Source of the DNA: Verrucomicrobiia bacterium
Lineage (GTDB): Bacteria > Verrucomicrobiota > Verrucomicrobiia > Opitutales > Opitutaceae
DNA: 64,000 nt
Direction of reading: 5' to 3'
Assembly: GCA_011525695.1 (NCBI GenBank)
Contig: WYBX01000077.1
Coordinates: 19,877 to 83,876, forward strand
How positions within the stretch are numbered: position 1 is the first letter of the stretch; every line of letters begins with the position of its first letter. The notes below the pieces were generated by a model that saw only the letters and a program-made list of their open reading frames with translations, did not search any database and was not told the origin of the DNA. Positions 47,501 through 54,816 of the stretch are shown here, in pieces. Made by a program: the position numbers and the translations under genes.

Positions 47501-47669
47501 CGAGTACTACTTCAAGGAGCGGTACGCGTTTTATTTCAACCTCCGCAACATCCGGAACACGCCCGAGGATCGCGCCGTCGAGGGCCCGAGCACGCCCGAA
47601 CATGCGCAACTGCGCAGTCGCGAGGCTGCCGGTTCGCTCTGGACCTTCGGCATCCGCGGCACGTTCTGA
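44556..47669 (+). CDS. Large TonB-dependent receptor with N-terminal carboxypeptidase-regulatory-like domain
   Basis: 1037 residues from ATG 44556. An in-frame ATG at 44526 adds ten residues before the signal peptide. After the signal (SLPCFLFTLAIALAGRLPA), residues about 33-115 form a CarboxypepD_reg-like domain (GIIEGRIVNSAKGEYIGNAQ, DGRYRLTSVPAGAASVRAFF). The TonB-box-like VQLSEFVVSTTRDMDG and the plug follow (VGEFLKFIPGISIEYSAGTQ, RIEVEYAPTPESRGSALAG). The barrel ends ...TFGIRGTF with C-terminal Phe. This architecture is typical of Opitutales receptors for oligosaccharides or other large ligands. A flavoprotein gene follows after 3 bp. Confidence 0.93.
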   Translation: MKRNTLIGVSLPCFLFTLAIALAGRLPAAEGAPTGIIEGRIVNSAKGEYIGNAQIGVEGTAIETFSASDGRYRLTSVPAGAASVRAFFTGLAPQTATVNVSPGQRVQLDIDLAGADRGNVVQLSEFVVSTTRDMDGAAIAINEQRFAPNMKTVVSTDEFGDVAEDSVGEFLKFIPGISIEYSAGTQARGISIHGVPSDYVPITINGFSIASAGDQTNTSKSVQTDMLSITNMSRIEVEYAPTPESRGSALAGTVNMIPRSAFERSRPSFNASAFIMMRANAKDFDKTPGPFDSRSRKVYPGFSFSYVRPVNSRFGFTLSGGYSINGTKEEYVENEWRGVRASTNGGAFPHTTPDQPYLTRNQVRDGTKQVGKHNVGFTADYRLSDRDQLSFVMQYSFVDFLVVNHTLDHRITRVQPGNFSPSHTQSTPGGAEVRLANNIRFRTTETASPNLVWHHSGPVWKAEMGLGASLSKQKRRAVSEGYFTTANARRSGLTIGFDDIFYLRPGTITVTDAAGAPVDPHQLDTYAITEANSNPVRSSNLQRGLYGNIGRDFDWAVPVTLKAGFDFRHDRRDQRAATIPYDFVGADGRGSTNPLTGDDDAAPFLAPIYSERTPAFGYRPIQFINNGVLLDYFYANPNHLELDAEEAYRSTVEGSKQAEELVSAVYLRGDMHLMDRRLKLVGGLRVEQTNIEALGPLDDPTLNYRRDAGGNIILQNGDPVLIVPEDDDLGVAQQTFIERGTRAEKEYLRLFPSLNASFNLRENLIFRTAYYHSIGRPDFDQYAGGIELPDESLPPSSGNRIRVNNAAIKPWTAQSVMARLEYYFKGVGQFSVGAYRREFENFFGDTTVPATPEFLALYALDPTVYGDYDVTTDHNIQSKVRMTGVDVSYKQALTFLPHWARGVQVFANGAMLRAVGDDSANMEGFVPRKASWGISLSREKFSLRVNGSYQGKTRRGAVSLGNSIEPGTFDWLSKRGFVDILGEYYFKERYAFYFNLRNIRNTPEDRAVEGPSTPEHAQLRSREAAGSLWTFGIRGTF

Positions 47670-47672
47670 GCG

Positions 47673-49241
47673 ATGCCATCGGATTGGGATGTGGTTGTCG
47701 TCGGCGGCGGCGGCAGCGGGCTCGCCGCGGCTGTGAGCGCCGCCGAAAGCGGCTGCTCCGTCATCGTGCTCGAGAAGCTGCCGGTGCCCGGTGGCACCAC
47801 GGGGATGGCCGTCGGCTCGTTCACCGCGAGTTGCACGGCCCTGCAACGCCGCGCGGGCATTACGGACTCGGTCGCGGCGCACATCGAGGACGCAGGACGA
47901 TTCGCGCCGCCGGCTATCGAGGCGCGCAACAACGAGGAACTGCGACGCTTCTTTCTCGCCCATTCGAGCGAGGCGCTGGAATGGCTGCGCGGGCTGGGGC
48001 TGAACTTCGTCGGCCCTAATCCGGAACCGCCGAACCGGGCCCCGCGCATGCACAATGTCGTGCCGGGTGCGCGTGCTTATGTCCTCGCGCTGCAGCGAAA
48101 ACTGCTGCGGCTGGGCGGCCGGCTGGAGTGCAGCGCCCCGGTGGTCGCCCTGCTGCGTGATCGCGACCGTGTGATCGGAGTCCGCGCCCGGATTGGCGGC
48201 CGGGAGATCGAGATTCGGGCCCGGCGCGCCGTCGTCCTCGCGGCCGGCGACTATGCCAATGCACCTCGGCTGATTGCCGAGTTCAAGGGCGACCGGTTTG
48301 CCGCCATCGAAGGGATCAATCCCAACGCGTCGGGAGACGGACAGAACCTGGCACGTTCGGTCGGCGCACCCTTGATCAACATGGACGTCACGTACGGGCC
48401 GGAGCTGCGTTTTGTGCCGCCGCCGCGCCGCGGATGGCAGGAATGGCTGCCGGCCTCGGGCCCGTTGGTGGGAATCATGGGCCGGATCGCACCGCGGCTG
48501 CCACAGTTCATCCTGAATGCGTTCATCAAGCGGCTGCTCGTGGCCTGGCAGCATCCGGAGGACGCGCTTTTCAGGGACGGCGCGATTCTGCTGAACCGCA
48601 ACGGCGAGCGTTTCTGCAACGAGCAGAAGTCTCCCGAGCGGGAGATCGCCATCGCGGCGCAGCCCGGCAAGGAGGCGTTCCTCCTCCTCGATCAGCGGCT
48701 TTGCCAGCTGTACTCCGCCTGGCCGCACTTCATCTCGACCGCCCCGCGGATCGCCTATGCCTACGTCGCGGACTACGAGCGGTTGCGCCGGGATGTTTTC
48801 GGGCGAGGACCCGATCTGACCTCCGTGGTCGCGTCCCGTGGGCTTCCGGCCGCGGCGGTGGCGGAGTCCGTGGCCGACTTCAACGCCGGCGTTTCCGCCG
48901 GCCGCGATCGCTTTGGCCGCACGGGCGACTCGCATCCGCTGACGGGACGCGACTGGGTACTGCTCGGGCCCGCACGGGCTTACTTCACCACGACGGAAGG
49001 CAGTCCCGCAATTGATACGAATTTCGCTGTCCTCGACGCCGATCGAAATCCGATTCCCGGACTGTACGCCGTTGGGCAGAACGGGATCGGCGGGCAGGTA
49101 CTGTGGGGTCACGGACTGAAGATTGGCTGGGCGATCACCAGCGGCCGGCTCGTCGGCCGGGTGCTCGCGGGCCAGCCCGTCTCCAGCGGTGCGCCACGTT
49201 CCGCACCGGCATCTGCGCTCCAGCCCGGGAAGGCGCCGTAG
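47673..49241 (+). CDS. FAD-dependent oxidoreductase, fumarate reductase/KstD-like
   Basis: 522 residues. The N-terminal dinucleotide fold VVVVGGGGSGLAAAVSAAES and GGTTGMAVGSFTAS match the FAD_binding_2 family (fumarate reductase flavoproteins, 3-ketosteroid dehydrogenases). AVVLAAGDYANAPRLIAEF is the second FAD contact. The C-terminal PIPGLYAVGQNGIGGQVLWG plus GHGLKIGWAITSGRLVGRVL is the usual flavin-closing motif. There is no Tat or Sec signal, so it is cytoplasmic. It starts 3 bp after the TonB receptor stop, indicating one transcript. I infer oxidation or reduction of the imported compound. The substrate is unknown. Confidence 0.88.
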   Translation: MPSDWDVVVVGGGGSGLAAAVSAAESGCSVIVLEKLPVPGGTTGMAVGSFTASCTALQRRAGITDSVAAHIEDAGRFAPPAIEARNNEELRRFFLAHSSEALEWLRGLGLNFVGPNPEPPNRAPRMHNVVPGARAYVLALQRKLLRLGGRLECSAPVVALLRDRDRVIGVRARIGGREIEIRARRAVVLAAGDYANAPRLIAEFKGDRFAAIEGINPNASGDGQNLARSVGAPLINMDVTYGPELRFVPPPRRGWQEWLPASGPLVGIMGRIAPRLPQFILNAFIKRLLVAWQHPEDALFRDGAILLNRNGERFCNEQKSPEREIAIAAQPGKEAFLLLDQRLCQLYSAWPHFISTAPRIAYAYVADYERLRRDVFGRGPDLTSVVASRGLPAAAVAESVADFNAGVSAGRDRFGRTGDSHPLTGRDWVLLGPARAYFTTTEGSPAIDTNFAVLDADRNPIPGLYAVGQNGIGGQVLWGHGLKIGWAITSGRLVGRVLAGQPVSSGAPRSAPASALQPGKAP

Positions 49242-49252
49242 CACGAAGCTTT

Positions 49253-49357
49253 CGTAGGGGCGCAGTCTTGCCTGCGCCCTCACGCCCGTTCGAAATCCAT
49301 GCCGGGTTCAAGATTCATCCCAAGCGAACGTAGGGGCGCAGTCTTGCTGCGCCCTCA
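49253..49357. repeat. Two copies of intergenic palindrome family A
   Basis: CGTAGGGGCGCAGTCTTGCC, then TGCGCCCTCAC, at 49253-49285, and a close second copy at 49329-49357. Both share the CGTAGGGG lead and CCCTCAC tail. They are separated by about 45 bp. The rest of the 386-bp gap up to 49627 holds no convincing gene. Confidence 0.7.
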
Positions 49358-49627
49358 CTTCGACTTCGGCCCACGTGTGGCGGATTGTGCAGCAATTCGC
49401 GGACACCATGTGCCGTGTATTCGCTTGATCGACACGACTTCAGCCCCACCCTCGTGCTTGGGGAACTCCGTCCGTCGACTCCCGCCCGGGCAGCAACCAG
49501 GACGGGTTCGACGGCATTTCCTGCTTTCAAACGCCCTTTCATACTCGGCCCGGCTGACTTCCGCCCGCATCTGGTGCCTCAGATATCCCGCCTCACTTCG
49601 CAGGACCCCTTTCTCCAGAGCCAAGCG

Positions 49628-50659
49628 ATGCCCTCAAAATCCCTGCGTTCCTCCAGTACGCCCAGCATCCGCCGCCGGTTCACCGGTTCCTGCGGCCGTT
49701 CCGCGCTTGAACGGATCATCCGGATCCATGAAAGGCTCGGCAATGGACATCCCATCACCGCCGAGTCGATCGCACGCGAATTCGAGGTGTCCCCGCGCAC
49801 GATCAAACGCGATCTCGAATTCATGCGCGATAGGCTGGGCGTCTCCGTTGCATGGGATGCCGCCTCGCACAGTTATTATTGCACGCACCATCACCCGCTG
49901 CTGCCTCTGCTCCGAATCGATGCCGACGAAGCGCTCGCGCTGGCGCTCGCCGGGAAGACCTTCGCCGCGTGGCGGACCTCGCCGCTCGGCCAGGCGCTGG
50001 CGTCAGCGCTGGAAAAGATCGCTCCTATTGTCGGCGGTGCCGTCTCGCTGCCGGTCGATGAGTTGAAGGATCTCCTGTTCGCGCCGGACGACCCGGCCGC
50101 CGATGCCGAACACCGGCACTTTGCCACGCTGCTCGAGGCCATCCATCGCCGGCGCGTACTGAGGATCAGCTACCAAAAGCCGAAGCCGGGTGCACCGCCC
50201 GAGACACGCACCATCCACCCGCTGCATCTTGCTCATCTCGAGCACCGCTGGATGCTGGTGGCACACGATGCCTCGCGCCAGGCCTGCCGCAATTTTGTCC
50301 TGGCCCGGATCCACGCGGTCCAGCCAACGGGCAGACGATTCGAGCCACCGGCGAATTTTGACCGCGAACGCTATCTGCGCGGCAGCCTTGGGCGTTTCGC
50401 TGGCGACACGGAGTATGATGTGCGAATCCGATTCGATCGCGAAGTGGCGCCATACCTGCGTGAGCGGCCATGGCATGCCTCGCAGACATTCATCGAAAAT
50501 GCAGACGGCGGGATTGAGGTCAGCCTGCGGTTGAATCACCTCAACGATGTGGAGCGCCGGATTCTGGCCTGTGGCGCCCACGCCGAGGTCCTCGCTCCTG
50601 TTGAACTGCGCGAACGGCTGCGGAACAACGCTTCGGCGATGCACGCGCGGTATGCCTAG
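49628..50659 (+). CDS. WYL-domain transcriptional regulator (YafY-like)
   Basis: 343 residues from ATG 49628. Upstream in-frame codons lack coding character. The N-terminal HTH_11-type winged helix is ALERIIRIHERLGNGHPITA and REFEVSPRTIKRDLEFMRDR. The WYL domain starts RRRVLRISYQKPKPGAPPET, with the ligand-binding HLAHLEHRWMLVAHDASRQA core, and a WCX-like C-terminal extension follows. WYL regulators respond to nucleic-acid or nucleotide ligands and often control defence loci. Here the CRISPR-Cas remnant begins about 2 kb downstream on the same strand. The stop codon TAG is contributed by the terminal repeat of the adjacent inserted element (CTAG at 50656-50659). Confidence 0.9.
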   Translation: MPSKSLRSSSTPSIRRRFTGSCGRSALERIIRIHERLGNGHPITAESIAREFEVSPRTIKRDLEFMRDRLGVSVAWDAASHSYYCTHHHPLLPLLRIDADEALALALAGKTFAAWRTSPLGQALASALEKIAPIVGGAVSLPVDELKDLLFAPDDPAADAEHRHFATLLEAIHRRRVLRISYQKPKPGAPPETRTIHPLHLAHLEHRWMLVAHDASRQACRNFVLARIHAVQPTGRRFEPPANFDRERYLRGSLGRFAGDTEYDVRIRFDREVAPYLRERPWHASQTFIENADGGIEVSLRLNHLNDVERRILACGAHAEVLAPVELRERLRNNASAMHARYA

Positions 50660-50744
50660 CAGCCCGTCGGACTTGCAGTCGAGCGCAGCAAGGGTTCATG
50701 CCATTTTTCCGGCCTCTTGGCGGGCCTTGCTGACGGGCTGCTAG
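50656..50744. mobile_element. 89-bp palindromic terminal unit (MITE-like)
   Basis: It begins CTAGCAGCCCGTC and ends GACGGGCTGCTAG, a perfect 13-bp inverted repeat. The left end overlaps the stop codon of the WYL gene. The outermost bases CTAGCAGC match those of the palindrome at 51282-51351. The two flank the transposase remnant, so they are probably the ends of one element. Confidence 0.65.
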
Positions 50745-50818
50745 TTTCCGCGCGTGCGCGCGGGTTTTGGGAAGATGGTTTGGATGGTTTGAGTGGGCGG
50801 CAAGGCCCCCAGCATTTT

Positions 50819-51205
50819 CTACCCAATTGGCCCGAGTTTTCCGATCGATTGGAGGGTGTGCAATCGGCGCAGGTTATAGGCCAGGCAGACCGCCTTTTCC
50901 AATGCTGCCTTGCGCTGGTGCCGCCGTGCGATCTCGTCGGGAATCGTGAGACCATCCTGCAGCGGTGTGGCGTCAGCCTGCTCCGCTTTTTCGAACAGTT
51001 GCTGCACGTCCTGTTCCAGCTGTGCGATGGTCTCGCCTGCGCGCTGGTAGCTCCCCCGAGTGTTCAGCTTGAATGGTTGCAGGTCGACCTGCTCTATCGC
51101 ATCGAGCACGAAGTGGACAAGGTGGTCGGCCAGTACCCAGTCCCGCAGGTCTGGTGGCAGTAGCATCGGGGTATCGCGATCGATGTCGACGAAGCGGGTG
51201 GCCAT
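50819..51205 (-). pseudogene. IS1182-family transposase reduced by two in-frame internal deletions
   Basis: A continuous 128-codon frame is made of three separate parts of an IS1182-type transposase, normally about 450-500 residues. The N-terminus reads FVDIDRDTPMLLPPDLRDWV then LADHLVHFVLDAIEQVDL. A middle coiled segment reads ETIAQLEQDVQQLFEKAEQA, DGLTIPDEIARR and HQRKAALEKA. The C-terminal tail reads VCLAYNLRRLHTL. The DDE catalytic region is gone, so it cannot transpose by itself. In-frame joints in both places are unusual for random decay. It lies between two palindromic end-like repeats. Confidence 0.8.
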
Positions 51206-51281
51206 GCGGCAGCGCACAGCAACTTTCCCGCCACTCGCCATGGCAATCTACCCCGCCACAAGCAAAAATGCCGCAGGCCAA

Positions 51282-51351
51282 CTAGCAGCGTGTTGCTTCC
51301 CACTTTCCTCCCGACCGATACAGTCGGAAGCTAAGTCCAACACGCTGCTAG
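51282..51351. mobile_element. 70-bp palindromic terminal unit of the same element
   Basis: It begins CTAGCAGCGTGTTG and ends CAACACGCTGCTAG, a perfect 14-bp inverted repeat, with a small inner hairpin (CCGAC...GTCGG). The outer ends of this unit and of the 50656 unit match at about 16 of the first 20 positions, giving a candidate element of about 696 bp (50656-51351). Confidence 0.65.
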
Positions 51352-51356
51352 CGGTT

Positions 51357-51384
51357 GGTAGCGCCGCGTCTCCGAGCGGCGATA
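51357..51384. repeat. Intergenic palindrome, family D
   Basis: TGGTAGCGCCGCGTCTCCGA then GCGGCG. It has the same GGTAGCGCC flank and TCTCCGA loop as at 17775-17801, but with compensating stem changes (GCCGC/GCGGC versus GCCAG/CTGGC). Confidence 0.55.
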
Positions 51385-51484
51385 CTCGGTCGCCCCCCTG
51401 GAAACCGGCGCTCCGCATCCCGCATCCGCAATAAATTATTCACAGGGACAGCCGGTGTCCCACTGCCCCGGCTACAGTGTGCCG

Positions 51485-51728
51485 CGTCCGTGCTCCGTCT
51501 TCGGTTCCTCCGACCTCCGTCTTCCGTCCTCCGTCCCGAAGTCCCCCGCCGTCCGTCCTCAGTCATCCGCCCCCCGTTGTCTTCCGTCCACCGTCTGCCA
51601 TCTGGCCTCCGATCTCCGCGCGCCGTCGTCCATCGTCTGCTGTCTGGCGTCTGTCCTCAGTCCTCAGTCGTCCGTCGTCCGTCCTCAGTCCTCTGTCCTC
51701 AGCCCTCTGCCCTCCGGCCTCCGGTCAT
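51485..51728. repeat. Long degenerate pyrimidine-rich repeat (CCGTCCTCMGTC-like units)
   Basis: About 240 bp of the plus strand is built from imperfect 6-8 bp units such as TCCGTCC, TCAGTCC and TCTGTCC, with very few A bases. The decay of unit sequence makes exact copy number unclear. No reading frame is supported. The interval from 51385 to 52080 otherwise holds only a short hairpin at about 51442-51463 and two tiny frames at 51924-51989 and 52034-52075 that may be gene debris. Confidence 0.7.
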
Positions 51729-51923
51729 TCCACCAACGCCGCCACGCAGGACAATATATGCGCTTCCGGAATTCCGGAAGTTTCGGGCCTCGTGAGTCTG
51801 CCTTGGTCGTTGCACCTTTTTTCCCATGACGCCTCACCCGGAGACCCTTTCGGACGTGACGGGGCGAAGCTGCCGCGTGCCGAACGCCCGTCATGGCACC
51901 CGAAATTTTCGAAAGCTTGTTCC

Positions 51924-51989
51924 ATGACCTCAACCGAAGAAATCGTTCCGGCACCAGAAGAGATCGCCCAGCGCAGCGTCGTGCTGTGA
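51924..51989 (+). pseudogene. Short coding debris, possibly a gene start (DUF4272-like)
   Basis: Reads MTSTEEIVPAPEEIAQRSVV plus L, then a stop, and continues in frame as AICAAILHQSQ before a second stop. The pattern EEIAQRSVVL-AICAA weakly recalls the start of DUF4272 proteins. A following 13-codon frame at 52034-52075 ends LKHKN and then TGACCGTCCATG, which resembles the end of the BRO fragment. I take both as leftovers of deleted genes. Confidence 0.25.
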
Positions 51990-52080
51990 GCCATCTGCGC
52001 AGCCATCCTCCATCAGAGCCAATGATGTCTCAATGAACGACACCTTCACCAACCGGCTGAAACATAAGAACTGACCGTCC

Positions 52081-52387
52081 ATGAGCGCCATCACCCTGTT
52101 TGAGGAGAAGCAAGTCCGCCGCGCCTGGAACCACGCGGAAGAGAGATGGTATTTCTCCATCGACGACGCGGTCGAAATCCTGACTGATTCCGTCAACGTC
52201 AGGGACTACATCAAAAAGCTCAGGAAGCGCGATCCGGAGCTCGATGGCTACTGGAGGACAAATTGTCCCCTGGTAGCGATGCCGGGAGCTGATGGGCGGC
52301 AAGAAGGTTTCCACTCGCGAAAACTTCAAGGCGCTCACACAGCGCGACGCGAAGGCCCTCCGCAACTCGAAACCTAAGAACGGCTGA
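52081..52387 (+). pseudogene. BRO-N-like (phage antirepressor type) gene with internal deletion
   Basis: The first 60 codons match the N-terminus of BRO-family DNA-binding proteins: LFEEKQVRRAWNHAEERWYF then SIDDAVEILTDSVNVRDYIK and KLRKRDPEL. The frame then turns into junk (52290-52377). From about 52283 a different frame encodes a plausible C-terminal tail, ELMGGKKVSTRENFKALTQR then DAKALRNSKPKNG, ending at 52387. The two pieces look like both ends of one gene with the middle removed out of frame. It lies 5 bp upstream of the first cas3-like gene. BRO-type genes are frequent near defence and phage genes. Confidence 0.6.
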
Positions 52388-52392
52388 CCGCC

Positions 52393-54411
52393 ATGTCCCC
52401 GACCTTCGACGCCTTCTTCCAGGCCGCCACCGGCCACCCGCCCTACGATTACCAATGCCGGCTGGCCTGCGGTCCAGATGCGAGGGCCGACCGACCGGAT
52501 ACGCTCACCGGTGGCATCACGTGCCAGTCCCAACTCATCAATATCCCGACTGGCCTCGGTAAGACCGCGGCTGTCGTGCTCGCCTGGCTCTGGAACGTTT
52601 TGCGCTGCGCGCAAAACGAAGCGGCTGCGCAGCAGCCGGGCTGGCCACGGCGTCTGGTCTATTGTCTGCCGATGCGAACGCTGGTGGAGCAGACACGCGA
52701 CAATGCTCAACTTTGGATCCTGCGGCTCGCTCTCGCAGCCACGGAAGACGGTTCGTCGGAACGCGCTCTACTCGACGCTGAAACAGCCTGCTTGGCTGAT
52801 TTGATTCGTTCGGAACATGAGAAGAAGCAGTGGCTCGCGCTTGCCCGCGCTCCTTGGATCAAAGCGGGCCGCCAGGTTCCCATTGAAGCCTCGCTCGCCG
52901 GTGAGCTGACTCACGCACGCGGCAACCTAATCTGGCTGGCCACTCATTCGCCCGTGATCCTCATGGGTGGCGAGGAACTCGATGAAGCCCGGCGCGAGTG
53001 GGACATCCACCCCGAGCGTCCCGCCATCCTCATCGGCACCCAGGACATGCTCCTCAGCCGCGCGTTAAACCGCGGCTACGGCATGAGCCGCGCCCGCTGG
53101 CCGATGCATTTCGGGCTGCTCAACAACGACTGCCTGTGGGTGATGGATGAGACACAGTTGATGGGACCAGGATTAAGCACAGCCTGCCAGTTGGAAGCAT
53201 TTAGAAATTCCCCCACGCAGGGGCTCAGCTCGTTCGGCGCCGCTGGATCGGTCACTTGGTATATGTCGGCGACCAACAACCCTGACGTTCTTAGAACGCG
53301 GGAATGGCGCACCACTACGCGCCCTGGACGGTTCATTTTCGGTCTCACTGACAACGAGAAATCCGCCACGAATGGCCCGATTCACGAGCGCCGAAGCGCC
53401 GTGAAACGACTGGAGCTAAGAACCGATCTCAATTTTGGCGATACCATTCCCGCTAAAACGCTTGTCGAGCACATCCTCGCTGAGCACCAGAAAATGCTCA
53501 CGGCCATCAGCGATGGCGGCAGCTTGCCAGCACGAACTCTGATTATCTGCAACACCGTGGATCGCGCCGTAGCGGCATATCAACAGCTCTTGGCTCGAAA
53601 GCCGGATGGAAGCGATTTGCTGCTGCTACACTCGCGCTTTCGCCCGCCGGAGCGCAAGGAGCAGGTGAAACGCCTCGGCTCGGTTGATCGGACGGCTTTT
53701 CCAAAGGGTCAGTTCATCATAGCCACCCAAGTCATCGAAGCGGGAGTGGATATTTCGAGCGGGATCCTATTTTCGGAAGTCGCTCCGTTGGCCTCCCTCG
53801 TGCAGCGGCTTGGGCGACTCAATCGCTCGGGTGAATTCAACCAGTCCAACTGGAAGCCACTCGCTTTCGTGGCCGGTGTCGGCCTCCAGCCGGAGTCAGC
53901 GGGCAAAAACGAAAAAGCCCGGCAGGAGATTCGAGACAGAAACGTCAAATGTTGCCTCCCTTATCAAGCTGCTGCCTGCGAATCAGCCTCGAGTTCTTTG
54001 CAAAAGCTGAACGGCAACGCTTCCCCCGCCAGCCTTGAGCAGATTCACGCCGACATCGCGGCATCCATCAAATGCTGTCCGTATTCTCTCCAGCGCCACG
54101 AACTGCTCGATTTCTTCGACACCGACGCGAATCTCTCCCTTGGTTTCACCGATGTGTCACCCTTTGTTCGCGGTTTGGATGACGACACGGACCTGCAGGT
54201 TCTCTGGCGCGAAAACTGGCTGCAGCGCGACGGCGACGAAGGCACCGGCGAACCCGGATTCTCTCCGGATTTCCAGCGTGATGAACTCTGTCCGGTGCCC
54301 ATCGGCAAGGCGAAAGCCGCGCGCGACATCCTGGCCAAAGGCTGGCTCTGGCGCGGCAAGGAATTCCCGAAGCGATCGACATTCCAACCGGGCTCGGCAA
54401 GACTTCAGTGA
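52393..54411 (+). CDS. cas3: Cas3-type CRISPR helicase, C-terminally truncated (type I-G/I-U)
   Basis: 672 codons, the last about 15 of which are out-of-family. The superfamily 2 helicase core is complete: SQLINIPTGLGKTAAVVLAW (Walker A), CLPMRTLVEQTRDNAQL (Ia), LWVMDETQLMG (DExx), TWYMSATN (III), LIICNTVDRAVAAYQQLL (IV), FIIATQVIEAGVDISSG (V) and SLVQRLGRLNRSGEF (VI). There is no HD nuclease domain in the N-terminus, which begins SPTFDAFFQAATGHPPYDYQ. After ARDILAKGWLWRGK the frame crosses a deletion joint and ends KEFPKRSTFQPGSARLQ, which is out-of-frame sequence of a second cas3. The product would unwind DNA at a Cascade target if still functional, but its C-terminal domain is missing and its partners are broken. 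Confidence 0.85.
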   Translation: MSPTFDAFFQAATGHPPYDYQCRLACGPDARADRPDTLTGGITCQSQLINIPTGLGKTAAVVLAWLWNVLRCAQNEAAAQQPGWPRRLVYCLPMRTLVEQTRDNAQLWILRLALAATEDGSSERALLDAETACLADLIRSEHEKKQWLALARAPWIKAGRQVPIEASLAGELTHARGNLIWLATHSPVILMGGEELDEARREWDIHPERPAILIGTQDMLLSRALNRGYGMSRARWPMHFGLLNNDCLWVMDETQLMGPGLSTACQLEAFRNSPTQGLSSFGAAGSVTWYMSATNNPDVLRTREWRTTTRPGRFIFGLTDNEKSATNGPIHERRSAVKRLELRTDLNFGDTIPAKTLVEHILAEHQKMLTAISDGGSLPARTLIICNTVDRAVAAYQQLLARKPDGSDLLLLHSRFRPPERKEQVKRLGSVDRTAFPKGQFIIATQVIEAGVDISSGILFSEVAPLASLVQRLGRLNRSGEFNQSNWKPLAFVAGVGLQPESAGKNEKARQEIRDRNVKCCLPYQAAACESASSSLQKLNGNASPASLEQIHADIAASIKCCPYSLQRHELLDFFDTDANLSLGFTDVSPFVRGLDDDTDLQVLWRENWLQRDGDEGTGEPGFSPDFQRDELCPVPIGKAKAARDILAKGWLWRGKEFPKRSTFQPGSARLQ

Positions 54412-54812
54412 TTGCAATCTGGCTGATTGCTCGTGCCTTTGCCGCAAAGTTACCGAGGCGACTTGTTTATGTAGTGGACCGCAGGGCGGTTGTGGATCAG
54501 GCAACCGAGGAAGCCACGCGACTGCGAGAGTTCGTCGAAGCTAACCTGAGCATGAAGGCGGGTCTCAGCCTGGGCTCGAAAATGCTGCCCGTTTCCACGT
54601 TGCGCGGTCAGCTCGTCGATAATCGCGAGTGGCTCGAAGAGCCATCGCTGCCGGCGATCATCGTCGGCACGGTGGACATGATCGGCTCGCGGCTCCTTTT
54701 CGAGGGCTATCGCGTGTCGCGGAAAATGCGACCCTATCACGCCGGGCTGCTGGGCGCAGACACACTCGTCGTGCTGGACGAAGCGCATCTCGTTCCGCCA
54801 AAATCGTGGTGA
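54363..54812 (+). pseudogene. Fragment of a second Cas3-type helicase (type I-G/I-U)
   Basis: The frame has no start of its own. It begins at the joint with the previous gene and encodes AIDIPTGLGKTSVIAIWLIA (Walker A), RRLVYVVDRRAVVDQATEEA, PAIIVGTVDMIGSRLLFEGY and DTLVVLDEAHLVPP (DEAH box). It then ends abruptly with KSW and a stop. Only about 150 residues survive, covering roughly the first RecA-like half. Both the N-terminus and all later helicase motifs are missing. It is a different paralogue from the first cas3 (DEAH rather than DETQ, and different flanks). Two Cas3-like genes in one operon are unusual. Confidence 0.8.
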
Positions 54813-54816
54813 GGCA

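Noticed and set aside
49242..49627. WYL gene starting at 49385
   Set aside because: The additional 81 codons show no helix-turn-helix similarity and follow palindromic repeats. The ATG at 49628 directly precedes recognisable sequence.
51438..51466. GGGACAGCCGGTGTCCC hairpin resembling a tRNA T-arm or repeat
   Set aside because: There is no tRNA context, and only one copy was found here, so it was not assigned to a repeat family.
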